A DNA stretch of 64,000 bases. Origin: Lachnospiraceae bacterium (GTDB lineage: Bacteria; Bacillota; Clostridia; Lachnospirales; Lachnospiraceae). The translations under genes were made by a program, and so were the position numbers. The notes below the pieces were generated by a model. The model did no database searches. It saw only the letters and a list, made by a program, of their open reading frames with translations, and had not been told where the DNA came from. The stretch covers positions 1 through 64,000 of the forward strand of contig JAFYYN010000105.1 of NCBI GenBank assembly GCA_017557525.1, written 5' to 3'. Each line of letters opens with the position of its first letter. Within the stretch, counting starts at the first letter, position 1. Shown in pieces: positions 40,934 through 49,229 of this stretch.

Positions 40934-42295
40934 TCAGCGGATCTTCTGAAGATGTCCTGAAACCTTCATTGATTCGATGATGCTGTCAACCTGCTTTTCG
41001 CACTCTTCGATGGTTCCTGCCTCTGACATAACACGAAGTACAGGCTCTGTACCTGATTTTCTTAAGAGCACACGTCCGTCATCGCCGAGATCTGCTGTAG
41101 CCTTCTCAACTGCTGCCTTAACTGCTTCGTCATTTAAGGTCTCGTCCTTGTCATCTACCTCTACATTCTTAAGAACCTGAGGGAACATCTGGCAGCCTGA
41201 AGCAAGCGCCGAAAGAGGAAGCTTGGTGTCAATAAGAACTGACATGAGCATGATTGCTGTGATAAGTCCGTCACCGGTATGAGCATACTTACGGAAGATA
41301 ACGTGTCCAGACTGCTCTCCTCCGATCATGTGATCGAATTCCTTCATGTTCTCATATACATATCTGTCGCCTACTGCGGTCTTTTCGTACTCGATGCCTT
41401 CCTTGTCGAGTGCCTTGTAAAGACCAAAGTTTGACATAATTGTTGTTACAACGGTGTTTGAAGGAAGCAGTCCGTTCTTCTTCATCCACTTTGAGCAGAT
41501 GTACATGATCTTGTCGCCGTTAACCTCATCGCCATTCTCATCAACTGCAAGACATCTGTCAGCATCACCGTCAAATGCAAATCCGACATCCATCTTGTTT
41601 TCCTTAACGTAAGCCTTTAAAGACTCGAGATGTGTTGAACCGCAGTTCATGTTGATATTAAGTCCGTCGGGTGCATCATTGATGACATAGGTCTTTGCCC
41701 CAAGTGCGTTAAATACTGCGGGTCCGATCATCCATGCGGCTCCGTTTGAACAGTCAAGAGCGATCTTGTAATTTTCAAATGAACGTGTAGCAAGTCCTGT
41801 AAGGTATCCGATGTAGCGGTTTCTTCCTGTATAAAAATCGATTGTACGTCCGATGGCATCTTCTACTGCGCTTTCAAGCTCTGCAGGCTCGCCGTCTATA
41901 AATTTCTCAAGCTCGTTCTGAAGGTCATCATCCATTTTCTCACCTTCATTGTTCATAAGCTTGATGCCGTTGTCAAAGTAAGGATTGTGAGAAGCAGAGA
42001 TCATAACGCCACAGTCAAAGCCTTCTGTCCTTGTGATATAGCTTACACAGGGAGTTGTGGTTACATGCAGGAGATATGCGTCTGAACCTGTTGAAGTGAT
42101 ACCTGCTGCAAGTGCATTCTCATACATATAGGAGGATCTTCTGGTATCCTTTCCTATTACAATCTTTGCAGGCTCGCCGTTATGCTTTTTCTTGTAATAC
42201 CAGCCTAAAAACTGACCGGTCTTGAATGCATGCTCTGCCTTAAGCACCTTTCCTGCTTTTCCTCTGAATCCGTCTGTTCCGAAATACTTTCCCAT
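40934..42295 (-). CDS. glmM: Phosphoglucosamine mutase
   Basis: 453 residues from the ATG at 42295 (AAGGAG six bases upstream; an in-frame extension of twelve codons is not needed). It interconverts glucosamine-6-phosphate and glucosamine-1-phosphate for UDP-GlcNAc synthesis. Seen: start MGKYFGTDGFRG, the phosphoserine loop GVMISASHNPYFDNGIKL, metal loop AFDGDADRCLAVDENG, sugar loop GGEQSGHVIF and phosphate site RKSGTEPVLRVMSE. The promoter is near-perfect and abutted by a perfect 24-bp palindrome. gntR and nagB follow, tying synthesis and breakdown of the same substrate. Confidence 0.96.
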   Translation of the reverse strand: MGKYFGTDGFRGKAGKVLKAEHAFKTGQFLGWYYKKKHNGEPAKIVIGKDTRRSSYMYENALAAGITSTGSDAYLLHVTTTPCVSYITRTEGFDCGVMISASHNPYFDNGIKLMNNEGEKMDDDLQNELEKFIDGEPAELESAVEDAIGRTIDFYTGRNRYIGYLTGLATRSFENYKIALDCSNGAAWMIGPAVFNALGAKTYVINDAPDGLNINMNCGSTHLESLKAYVKENKMDVGFAFDGDADRCLAVDENGDEVNGDKIMYICSKWMKKNGLLPSNTVVTTIMSNFGLYKALDKEGIEYEKTAVGDRYVYENMKEFDHMIGGEQSGHVIFRKYAHTGDGLITAIMLMSVLIDTKLPLSALASGCQMFPQVLKNVEVDDKDETLNDEAVKAAVEKATADLGDDGRVLLRKSGTEPVLRVMSEAGTIEECEKQVDSIIESMKVSGHLQKIR

Positions 42296-42358
42296 ATGAG
42301 TCTCCTTCTTGTTATTATTCGGTCTTACCAACCGTTTATTTCATCAAATACAAGATTA

Positions 42359-42409
42359 ATTATATGGAAAGTGAAATCTTTGTCAACATAATGTTATATA
42401 ACATTATGT
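42359..42409 (-). promoter_or_regulatory. glmM promoter with a perfect 24-bp palindrome
   Basis: TTGACA (42381-42386), 16 bases, TATAAT (42359-42364). The palindrome spans 42386-42409: the half-site ACATAATGTTAT (42386-42397) is followed directly by its exact complement (42398-42409). It touches the first base of the -35, a position suited to an activator or a repressor. The binding protein is unknown; the adjacent GntR regulator is one candidate. Confidence 0.8.
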
Positions 42410-42442
42410 ATATTTAATTTATTTTTCATATTCTCTCTAAAA

Positions 42443-42518
42443 AGCTCATCGTCAGCGGCTAATTGTACGTCGAATGCTTTAGCGGTCGACATACGATATA
42501 TTCTTCAAGGCGAAGCTT
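42443..42518 (-). repeat. Degenerate dispersed repeat upstream of glmM
   Basis: Keeps CTCATCGTCAGCGGCT and TTCAAGGCGAAGCTTA end blocks of the two-hairpin family but carries an inserted hairpin block (TACGTCGAATGC, then GGTCGACATACGA) like the one beside copy 3. It lies between the GGDEF terminator and the glmM promoter. Confidence 0.5.
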
Positions 42519-42540
42519 ATAGTAAGTAATTGAACTTATC

Positions 42541-42568
42541 AAAAAAAGGACCGGTCAAACACCGGTCC
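42541..42568 (-). terminator. Terminator of the binding-protein-GGDEF gene
   Basis: A perfect 8-bp stem GGACCGGT / ACCGGTCC with a 5-base loop and seven T residues on the minus strand, eight bases after the stop codon. Confidence 0.93.
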
Positions 42569-42576
42569 GCTAGAAA

Positions 42577-44487
42577 TCATTTCAATATTTTTCTGGTTGC
42601 TCTGTTTTTATCCTTCATGGCATACATCCTGTCGTCACTCTTAGTGAGCCACTCCGTAAGCGTTATGCCCGCATTTGGCGTACAGATACAGTATCCGTAG
42701 CTTGCACACACATTATAAGGCTTTTTGGAATTTTTATTGAAATCCTCAAGATATGTTTCAAAACGCTTTACAAACTTTGCTACGGAATTTTCGGAGTAGT
42801 CAAGTGCCAATACCTGGAACTCATCTCCGCCAACTCTGAAGCCTATCTCATCGCTGAAGGAGGCCTCCCTTATGGCATCTGCCAAGACACAGAGAGCAAA
42901 ATCACCCTCGGGATGTCCAAAGTTGTCGTTTATTACCTTAAGCCCATCCATATCGATGCCTATGATAACCATAGTCCTGTGTTCGGTCTGGATGATATTA
43001 TACATACGGTGGGTTTCAAGCTCAAATCCATGCCTGTTTTTAAGACCCGTAAGCACATCCGTAACATACATGGAGGAAAGCTTATCAATAAGCGCCGCAT
43101 TTCTCTTTAACGATCTCATATGCTCCAAGGCATTACATATGGAGATATGCATCGACTCATAAAATCCGTTTATTGTACCGCCCGGATAATAATCGATCAC
43201 GGTATAGCCGAAGCTTGCGCCCTGGAAATGCAGGGGGATAACATAATAAGCCTTAGGTTCGTCACTTATAAACTCGTCCGGCAGCAGCTCACGTCTAGGG
43301 ATGGTGATATCCACCTTCTTCTGCAGCTCCGTATTAAAGAATACCGTCCTAACGTGCATATTATCGGTATATCCGTGCATCTCATCATTTTCCATGGATT
43401 CCCACTTGTAATCGTTTACCACAACAAAGAAATCCTTATAATATTCATTAATAAATATATATTTGGACAATGAATGATTGAGCTCCTCAAAATCCTGAGC
43501 GACGGCAGTGTCCAGACTCATAAAGCAGCTCTCAAGGAACTCATGCCTCTGTCCGCTCCATGCCGAAAAGTAATTTCTAACCGCATCAGTCAGGGATTTT
43601 GTGGAGAACTCCTGACAGCCGCAGCTCTGTCTTGGTACTATGGTACCCGGAATATATTCGTATTTTTCAATCTTTTTTCCGTCTCTTAAAGCATAGAACA
43701 TCTTGATGGCGGTTTTCGCCATTTCCTTGATATCGATTCTGACCGAAGAAATTGAAGGGATAGTATATCTAACCTCATTTATATCATCGAAACCGGTAAC
43801 CACAACATCCCTGGGGATCTCAAAGCCTCTTTCCTGAAGTGAATGGCATACTGCTATAGCCATATAGTCATTAGCACAGACTATTGCTTCTGGCAGCTTG
43901 CCGTTTCTTCTTTCAAGGATGGTATCAACTATGCTGTCACCCTGATTACGCCAGAAATCACCATGGATCAGGTTTTCATCCTCTAAAACCATGCCATACT
44001 CGTTAAATACACGTCTTACGCAGGCAAGTCTTTTAACCGCATCCGGATGTCCTTCAATACCGCTGACATAAAACAGATCCTTAAAATGATGATGCTCAAT
44101 AAGATGCTTTATCATGCATTCCATCGAATTTTCATCATCTATCAGAACAGTGTTATAATCGTCCGCTTCACGTCTGATGCTTATAACAGGACAGTGGCTG
44201 TTCTTTTTTACCATATTTAAAACTTCTTCGGCTGCATCATGATTTGTGAATGTATCAAGGCACAGGAAAATACCATCGTAATCAGCATACTCCGGCAGAT
44301 AAGCCGCATTAAACTCACCTGCTTCGAATTCCTCGGTATTGCCGTATCCGCCGAACCAGTTAAATATGATAGAATAATATCCGCTTTTTGACATTTCATC
44401 TGTCAGATGGTTGATCATCTGAATCTGATAATCAACCATGCTGCCACAGATTATTATAGCCACTTTTTTTCTTTTAGAAAATCCCAT
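42577..44487 (-). CDS. Diguanylate cyclase with LacI/periplasmic-binding-like sensor domain
   Basis: 636 residues. Residues about 1-285 resemble the sugar-binding core of LacI-family regulators (KVAIIICGSMVDYQIQMINH, PVISIRREADDYNTVLIDD, AIVCANDYMAIAVCHSLQE, VTGFDDINEVRYTIPSISSV) without a helix-turn-helix and without a signal peptide. A middle region of about 190 residues follows, then a GGDEF domain (VTDVLTGLKNRHGFEL, FRVGGDEFQVLA). It probably couples an intracellular sugar to c-di-GMP. I chose ATG 44487 because the pseudoknot candidate ends 14 bases before it; ATGs at 44496 and 44517 are alternatives. No Shine-Dalgarno sequence is present. Confidence 0.9.
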   Translation of the reverse strand: MGFSKRKKVAIIICGSMVDYQIQMINHLTDEMSKSGYYSIIFNWFGGYGNTEEFEAGEFNAAYLPEYADYDGIFLCLDTFTNHDAAEEVLNMVKKNSHCPVISIRREADDYNTVLIDDENSMECMIKHLIEHHHFKDLFYVSGIEGHPDAVKRLACVRRVFNEYGMVLEDENLIHGDFWRNQGDSIVDTILERRNGKLPEAIVCANDYMAIAVCHSLQERGFEIPRDVVVTGFDDINEVRYTIPSISSVRIDIKEMAKTAIKMFYALRDGKKIEKYEYIPGTIVPRQSCGCQEFSTKSLTDAVRNYFSAWSGQRHEFLESCFMSLDTAVAQDFEELNHSLSKYIFINEYYKDFFVVVNDYKWESMENDEMHGYTDNMHVRTVFFNTELQKKVDITIPRRELLPDEFISDEPKAYYVIPLHFQGASFGYTVIDYYPGGTINGFYESMHISICNALEHMRSLKRNAALIDKLSSMYVTDVLTGLKNRHGFELETHRMYNIIQTEHRTMVIIGIDMDGLKVINDNFGHPEGDFALCVLADAIREASFSDEIGFRVGGDEFQVLALDYSENSVAKFVKRFETYLEDFNKNSKKPYNVCASYGYCICTPNAGITLTEWLTKSDDRMYAMKDKNRATRKILK

Positions 44488-44501
44488 AGTTTGCATCAAA
44501 T

Positions 44502-44545
44502 ACAGGCATGTTTGCATCAGTCCGAGGTGCCTGCTCCTCAGACCG
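44502..44545 (-). ncRNA. 5' UTR pseudoknot candidate, copy 3 (binding-protein-GGDEF)
   Basis: Minus strand order: CGGTCTGAGG (44536-44545), one base, GCAGGCA (44528-44534), CCTCGGACTG (44518-44527), nine bases, TGCCTGT (44502-44508). Helix a has ten pairs including two G-U; helix b has seven including one G-U. A separate CAGGTGA/TCACCTG hairpin lies just upstream. Confidence 0.65.
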
Positions 44546-44599
44546 CAGGTGAAAAATAATTGTCACCTGAAAGCTGTTAAATATGTTTATATTTCTAAA

Positions 44600-45379
44600 T
44601 TAATGCCAGGTTGAACAGATCTTAGCTATCTCCTCGTAGCTCATACCCTTCTTGATCTTAAACTCACCTATCTGAAGCTGATATGCGTATCCGCTGTCAA
44701 GCAGATACTTATTGAAATCGTTCCAGTCATCAACAACTCCGGCTTTCTGTACTGCCTGTGCGAAAAGCTCGGATGTCATACCCTTGGTAATTGTAACTGT
44801 TACAGCCTTGTTCTTTCCTGCCTTTTCTGTAGGCGTAGGCTCGGGTGTAGCTGTAGGCTCCTTAGGTGCTTTAGTAGGCTTAGGTGTAGCCGTAGGCTCC
44901 GGAACAGGTGTTGCTGTAGGCTTTGGTGTAGGAGTGGGCTCCGGTGTAGGCGTTGCAGTAGGTTCCGGTGTAGGTGTTGCTGTAGGCTCCGGTGTAGGTG
45001 TTGCTGTAAGAGTCGAAGTCGGTTCCTCCGTAGGAGTAGCCGTAGGTGCCAAGGTTACTTCCTCGGTTGGTGTTGCTGTCGGCTTTTCGGTGGGAGTTGC
45101 CTCTGCGGTAGGAGTTGTTTCCTCCGTAGGAGTTACCTCCTCTTTTACCGTTGGTGTAGGTGTATCCGTAGGTGCATTCTCTGCAGTGGGCTTTGGAGTA
45201 GTACTGTCAATACCTACTATTTTACCCAGATTATCGTTAGGATCAGAATTCTGATTTGTATCAGTATTTGTCTCTATTTTATTTTTCAGTTCAAGATTAG
45301 GAATAATGATCACAACAAAAACGAAAAGTGTAAACAGTATTCCTATCCCGACACCTCTCATATAGTATTTCAGTTTCAT
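44600..45379 (-). CDS. Membrane-anchored protein with Pro/Thr spacer and MltG-like N-subdomain
   Basis: 259 residues: one membrane helix (about 9-29), a short Asn/Asp-rich part, a Pro/Thr/Glu/Ala repeat spacer (about 50-185), and a C-terminal 65-residue globular domain (VTVTITKGMTSELFAQAVQK, GVVDDWNDFNKYLLDSGYA, GEFKIKKGMSYEEIAKIC). That domain resembles the LysM-like N-subdomain of the lytic transglycosylase MltG (YceG) without the catalytic domain. It may bind glycan. It is the last gene of the motility operon, 31 bases after the SwrB-like gene. The spacer is encoded by 24-base tandem repeats. Confidence 0.75.
   Translation of the reverse strand: MKLKYYMRGVGIGILFTLFVFVVIIIPNLELKNKIETNTDTNQNSDPNDNLGKIVGIDSTTPKPTAENAPTDTPTPTVKEEVTPTEETTPTAEATPTEKPTATPTEEVTLAPTATPTEEPTSTLTATPTPEPTATPTPEPTATPTPEPTPTPKPTATPVPEPTATPKPTKAPKEPTATPEPTPTEKAGKNKAVTVTITKGMTSELFAQAVQKAGVVDDWNDFNKYLLDSGYAYQLQIGEFKIKKGMSYEEIAKICSTWH
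44937..45008. repeat. Tandem 24-base coding repeats in the Pro/Thr spacer
   Basis: Three consecutive 24-base units (44937-44960, 44961-44984, 44985-45008) differ at only a few positions and encode the octapeptide TATPTPEP. Shorter degenerate units continue to about 45180. Such repeats can change copy number in frame. Confidence 0.85.
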
Positions 45380-45410
45380 TTTATGTAAGTCTCCCGATAA
45401 TATTTATTTC

Positions 45411-46154
45411 TTATTTGCAATAAAGTTCAATAATCAGCTTAACCTCGCCCTGTCCCATATTGAGCAGTTTTGAGATTTCCAAAACAGACTTGTTTTTCTT
45501 GTAAAGATTAATGACTTCATTTGTCTTTTCGTTCTTTTCGGGAGCATTCTTTTTCAGTTCCTTTTTTACGTCGCCCGGAACATTTGTGATCCTCTGTTTT
45601 GCACGATCCTTCGATTTCATGTTTTTAACCTTGGGATCTTCCTCGTAAGGCTCATCGTCGGTATCGTCAAAGCTGAAATCCTCCATACCGATATCGAGCT
45701 TTCTGGGCACATCGGAAGCGGGCGCAGTCTCAGTGATCTTTGAGGCAATGCTGCCTGCTTCGGCAAAGTCCTGCTTTTCAAGAGCAATCCTTAAAGACTC
45801 AATACGGCTGACCGTCTCCTTAAGCTCCTTTTCCTTATCCTGAAGCATCTGATAAAGGAATACTGTTTCCTTATGATTTGTATCAATCTTGGCAAGCACC
45901 TGATCGGAATATTCATTAACTGCCATTATCTTATCGTTAGAGATTTCTTCCAGCTGGTCCTGGGTAGTCTCCAGCAGCTTATTGGCGTTCGTATTCATAT
46001 CCCTGATAGCTCTTTCACTTATGACATTAAGCTGTTTCATATCAGGCACCGGAACAGTATTTTCCGGTACATCCCTGGTCTTATCAACCAGGAAAAAGCT
46101 AACAACAATCAGTATCAATCCAAAAATCAGTAATGCGATCTCTAATGCGCTCAT
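45411..46154 (-). CDS. SwrB/YlxL-like protein of the motility operon (DUF6115 type)
   Basis: 247 residues: N-terminal membrane helix (about 5-23), a coiled-coil region (about 40-130), an acidic/basic linker, and a C-terminal helix-turn-helix-like motif KKNKSVLEISKLLNMGQGEV then KLIIELYC. This matches the position and architecture of SwrB (YlxL), which in Bacillus subtilis sits at the end of the fla/che operon and promotes flagellar export-gate maturation. Sequence similarity outside the C-terminal motif is low, so the functional equivalence is inferred. Confidence 0.75.
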   Translation of the reverse strand: MSALEIALLIFGLILIVVSFFLVDKTRDVPENTVPVPDMKQLNVISERAIRDMNTNANKLLETTQDQLEEISNDKIMAVNEYSDQVLAKIDTNHKETVFLYQMLQDKEKELKETVSRIESLRIALEKQDFAEAGSIASKITETAPASDVPRKLDIGMEDFSFDDTDDEPYEEDPKVKNMKSKDRAKQRITNVPGDVKKELKKNAPEKNEKTNEVINLYKKNKSVLEISKLLNMGQGEVKLIIELYCK

Positions 46155-46158
46155 AATC

Positions 46159-46479
46159 TCAAATCCTTATATCAAAGCCTGAATGCACACCGGTATCAGT
46201 ACCGTTTTCCTTCTGCTCTGACTCATTTTCCTTCTTTTTCTTTTTTTTCTCCTTTTCGGAGTAACTTCCGTTTCCCTTTTCCTTTGCGTCGTACCTGTAC
46301 TCCGGATTTTCGGCCGCAGTAGCCTGTACTACCTGCTGTTCATGAACTCTTGCCTCGTGTGCGATCTCCTGCATACCGCTCTGCTGCTGGGCAACCTGCT
46401 TTGCGATGTTTGTGCTGTGAACAATCGAGGCCTCCTGTGATTTGGGTACCATAGTGTACATTTCGATAGGTGTAATCAT
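46159..46479 (-). CDS. Small charged protein in the motility operon
   Basis: 106 residues. The first 50 form a Gln/His-rich amphipathic helix (VHSTNIAKQVAQQQSGMQEI), and the second half is a disordered Lys/Glu tail. A strong AGGAGG site precedes the ATG. Small proteins of this layout (start MITPIEMYTMVPKSQEA) sit after fapA in other clostridial motility operons as I recall. The function is unknown. Confidence 0.7.
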   Translation of the reverse strand: MITPIEMYTMVPKSQEASIVHSTNIAKQVAQQQSGMQEIAHEARVHEQQVVQATAAENPEYRYDAKEKGNGSYSEKEKKKKKKENESEQKENGTDTGVHSGFDIRI

Positions 46480-46514
46480 ATACTACCTCCTATTCTGCTA
46501 AAGGTGCCTAAAAC

Positions 46515-48110
46515 CTATTTGTATGCAGTAACTCTTACATCCGCTCCGTCTCTTATGAGTCTGCAGTGCTTGGTCTCTGACCTGATATATGTGGAGATGT
46601 TGGAAATGGTTACCTTGCATCCCGGATATATAACATCATCGACCAGTACATAACCCTTAGTGGAATTTTCAAGCATAAGGTCCAGCTCTTCCAAACGGGC
46701 ATTGATCTCCTCAATCCTCTTTTTAAATTCCTTGTTGCTGACAGAAAGCTGCTGGAACTGGATTATCTTTTCCTTGGGCAGCTGCTCGCGGTCCTTGATC
46801 TTCTTGGAAATAAAGAAAAGTATCTTTTCAGTCTTGTCTATATTCTCCCTGATCGTTCTTTTCTCGTTAAGGAGCTCTCTTTCCTCCTCAACAAGATTCA
46901 TGTTTTCTCCAACCTCTATCACTGTCTGAGTGCCCATAACCGAACCGGCGGTTTTCGCTTCGATAAACTTGCCTGCCCTGATGATGCCTCCGGTAATAAA
47001 GCCTTTCTTGCCTCTGACTATGATTTCCGCGCCCGCCGTTACCTTGCTGTGCATGATGGATTCGGTCTGGATAAATCCACCCGCCCTGACCTCGGCGCTT
47101 TCAATAAATTTGGCCACGATATTTGCACCGGCATTGAGGATACCCTTATTCATGCCCTGTATCCCTCGTTTTAAAACTATCTGTCCGCCTGCAAATATCT
47201 CTGCACCCTCAACGATGCCCTCAACAATTACGTCACCGTCCGCATGTACCTTATATCCCGAATTTACATTACCGGCAACTATAACTGTACCGTTATACTC
47301 GATATCGCCTGTCGCAACATCCACATTGCCCGGTATCTCGTATGTATCGGAAACAAATACCTGCTTATCCGCAAGCACCGCATGTCCGTTAACATTGCTT
47401 ATAAGCTGAAGTCCATCGGACGTAAGCCTTGCATTCTTGGACTGCTTAAGAAATATAACGTTAACCTTTCTCGGCTGTATCGCTCTGCCTAAAACATCGA
47501 CGCCCGGTTTTCCGTGTACCGCCGGAGTAAGCACTGCAAGTACCTGGTCTTTTTCTACCTTGCTTAAGTTATCCAGCTGATGGAAATCCACCGAACCGTC
47601 CTCATTCATCTTAGGTTTCTTAGTAAGATCTGTATTAAAGAAATACTCCACTACAGCATCGCTGCCTTCTACGGGTGGCTCAGCCTCAGCGATTATATAA
47701 GGCGTACAATACTGTCTCTCGGCGAGAAACTTATCTATAACATCCTCTTTTATGCCTGATTTGATGCCTCTCTTGTTTGCAAGCCAGAGAATCTCGTCCT
47801 TGGTAAGCTTTTTGCCGCCTTCAACCTCGGGATAAAATCTTGCGGTAACCACTGTGAAATTATCGGATATTTCAAGATTCATGGTTTCATCAAAAGCTGA
47901 AACCTTTATCGCAGTGATCCGGAGCTCCTTCTTCTCGGAAAAGTTCCTAAAAAGGTTATATATGGCTATCTTGTCATAGTCGACATTATAAATATCGAGA
48001 TAATTCAGTATTTCATTAGGGTCGCACGGTACACCGCCCGGCTCTGGAGGATAAGCTATCAGATATGTTCCGTCATTTCTGATTTCAAGTCGGAAATAGC
48101 CGTTTGTCAA
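46515..48110 (-). CDS. FapA-family protein (DUF342)
   Basis: 531 residues. An N-terminal FapA domain (about 1-200) with PEPGGVPCDPNEILNYL and VDFHQLDNLSKVEKDQ, a right-handed beta-helix of repeated Gly-Val strands (ATGDIEYNGTVIVAGNVNSG, GDVIVEGIVEGAEIFAGGQI, about 265-390), then a coiled coil (about 400-480) and a short C-terminal strand region. DUF342/FapA proteins are found in motility operons, but their role is not well defined. The start is TTG at 48110 with AAGGAG 8 bases upstream, 19 bases after sigD. Confidence 0.87.
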   Translation of the reverse strand: MTNGYFRLEIRNDGTYLIAYPPEPGGVPCDPNEILNYLDIYNVDYDKIAIYNLFRNFSEKKELRITAIKVSAFDETMNLEISDNFTVVTARFYPEVEGGKKLTKDEILWLANKRGIKSGIKEDVIDKFLAERQYCTPYIIAEAEPPVEGSDAVVEYFFNTDLTKKPKMNEDGSVDFHQLDNLSKVEKDQVLAVLTPAVHGKPGVDVLGRAIQPRKVNVIFLKQSKNARLTSDGLQLISNVNGHAVLADKQVFVSDTYEIPGNVDVATGDIEYNGTVIVAGNVNSGYKVHADGDVIVEGIVEGAEIFAGGQIVLKRGIQGMNKGILNAGANIVAKFIESAEVRAGGFIQTESIMHSKVTAGAEIIVRGKKGFITGGIIRAGKFIEAKTAGSVMGTQTVIEVGENMNLVEEERELLNEKRTIRENIDKTEKILFFISKKIKDREQLPKEKIIQFQQLSVSNKEFKKRIEEINARLEELDLMLENSTKGYVLVDDVIYPGCKVTISNISTYIRSETKHCRLIRDGADVRVTAYK

Positions 48111-48129
48111 AACTGTGTCTCCTTTCGAA

Positions 48130-48891
48130 TCATCCTAAAAACATCTTCATATTATTGCCGAGACGCTGTTTCATCTTTACCAGTGATTTGGAATGCAGCT
48201 GTGAAACTCTGGATTCCGAAACATCCATAACATTAGCGATCTCTTTTAATGTCATATCTTCATAATAATACAGAAGCACGACCTTTTTCTCTTTGTCAGT
48301 CAGCGTTTCCAAGACCTCCATAAGCAGCCTTTTAAGCTCATCCTTTTCAACCACCTTGTCAGGCTGCAGATAATCCTTTGTTTCAACGGGTTCAACCTTG
48401 GAATCACCCTGCTCCATGTATTCGTCAAGGGATATTATATTGCTGACCTTGGTCTCGTTCTGCATATCCATCAGATCATCCATGGATATACCGAGCTCCT
48501 CTGCAAGCTCCTCATCGGTAGCAAGCTTTCCGGTCCTCTCTTCGATCTTTCTGTAGGCCATATCGAGCTGCTTCTGCTTCTGTCTGACAGTCCTCGGTAT
48601 CCAGTCCATACGCCTTATCTGATCGAGTATCTCACCCCTGATCCTTAAGGATGCATAAGTTTCAAATTTTATGCCTTTTCCGTAATCAAACTTGTCGATA
48701 GCGTCGATGAGCCCGAAAATACCATAGCCAACCATGTCGTCATACTCAACATTATAACCGAAATACATGCTTAGCTTACCTGCAACAATCTTTACGAGCC
48801 CTGAGTATTCTATTATAAGTTTTTCTCTGAGCTCAGGAGTTTTCTGTTTGGAATAGTCGCTCCAGAGCTTGTCCTTGTCCACTACTGCCAT
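48130..48891 (-). CDS. sigD: Flagellar sigma factor, FliA/WhiG (SigD) family
   Basis: 253 residues. Regions 1.2-2 (YSGLVKIVAGKLSMYFGYNV, DDMVGYGIFGLIDAIDKFD, FETYASLRIRGEILDQIRRM), region 3 (DEELAEELGISMDDL) and region 4 (LTDKEKKVVLLYYYEDMTLK, SESRVSQLHSKSL) are all visible. It directs RNA polymerase to late flagellar, chemoreceptor and flagellin promoters. The position after cheD matches Bacillus subtilis. The anti-sigma FlgM is not in the window. Confidence 0.94.
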   Translation of the reverse strand: MAVVDKDKLWSDYSKQKTPELREKLIIEYSGLVKIVAGKLSMYFGYNVEYDDMVGYGIFGLIDAIDKFDYGKGIKFETYASLRIRGEILDQIRRMDWIPRTVRQKQKQLDMAYRKIEERTGKLATDEELAEELGISMDDLMDMQNETKVSNIISLDEYMEQGDSKVEPVETKDYLQPDKVVEKDELKRLLMEVLETLTDKEKKVVLLYYYEDMTLKEIANVMDVSESRVSQLHSKSLVKMKQRLGNNMKMFLG

Positions 48892-48912
48892 TTGATAATC
48901 CCCCTATAACTA

Positions 48913-49212
48913 TCATTTGCTGTCGGATTCCTCTTTTGACTGATCTGCCTTTTCCTGCTCTTCGTTAGCCTGCTGTGCTTTTAAGGCTTCTTCTTCCAAT
49001 CTCTGTTTCTCGTCTTTAAGTCTTTCTTCTGCTTCCCTGTTCTGCTTGGCAAAAATAGAATTAACTATCTGCCCTATAATAAGGAAAACTATCAGGGAAA
49101 CAAGAACCGTAATGAGTGTAGCCAGCAGTCCGGCATGATTCAAAATACAGCACACACAGGCAATAAGTCCTGCTGTAAGTGTTATGATTATAACAATGGG
49201 CTTGTCTTTCAC
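48913..49212 (-). CDS. Small membrane protein in the motility operon
   Basis: 99 residues: two adjacent hydrophobic segments (about 5-25 and 28-50) followed by a charged coiled coil (AEERLKDEKQRLEEEALKAQ). It lies between cheD and sigD with short gaps on both sides, so it is co-expressed. No family is recognised; a small inner-membrane scaffold is possible. Confidence 0.75.
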   Translation of the reverse strand: MKDKPIVIIITLTAGLIACVCCILNHAGLLATLITVLVSLIVFLIIGQIVNSIFAKQNREAEERLKDEKQRLEEEALKAQQANEEQEKADQSKEESDSK

Positions 49213-49229
49213 CGCATAACTCCTTTATG

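Noticed and set aside
44820..45190. Regular repeats considered as a CRISPR array
   Set aside because: Units are contiguous, coding and without unique spacers; no cas genes are nearby.
44712..45254. Gly/Val-rich 180-codon frame on the plus strand
   Set aside because: It is the reverse complement of the Pro/Thr repeat spacer; its composition comes from the tandem repeats.
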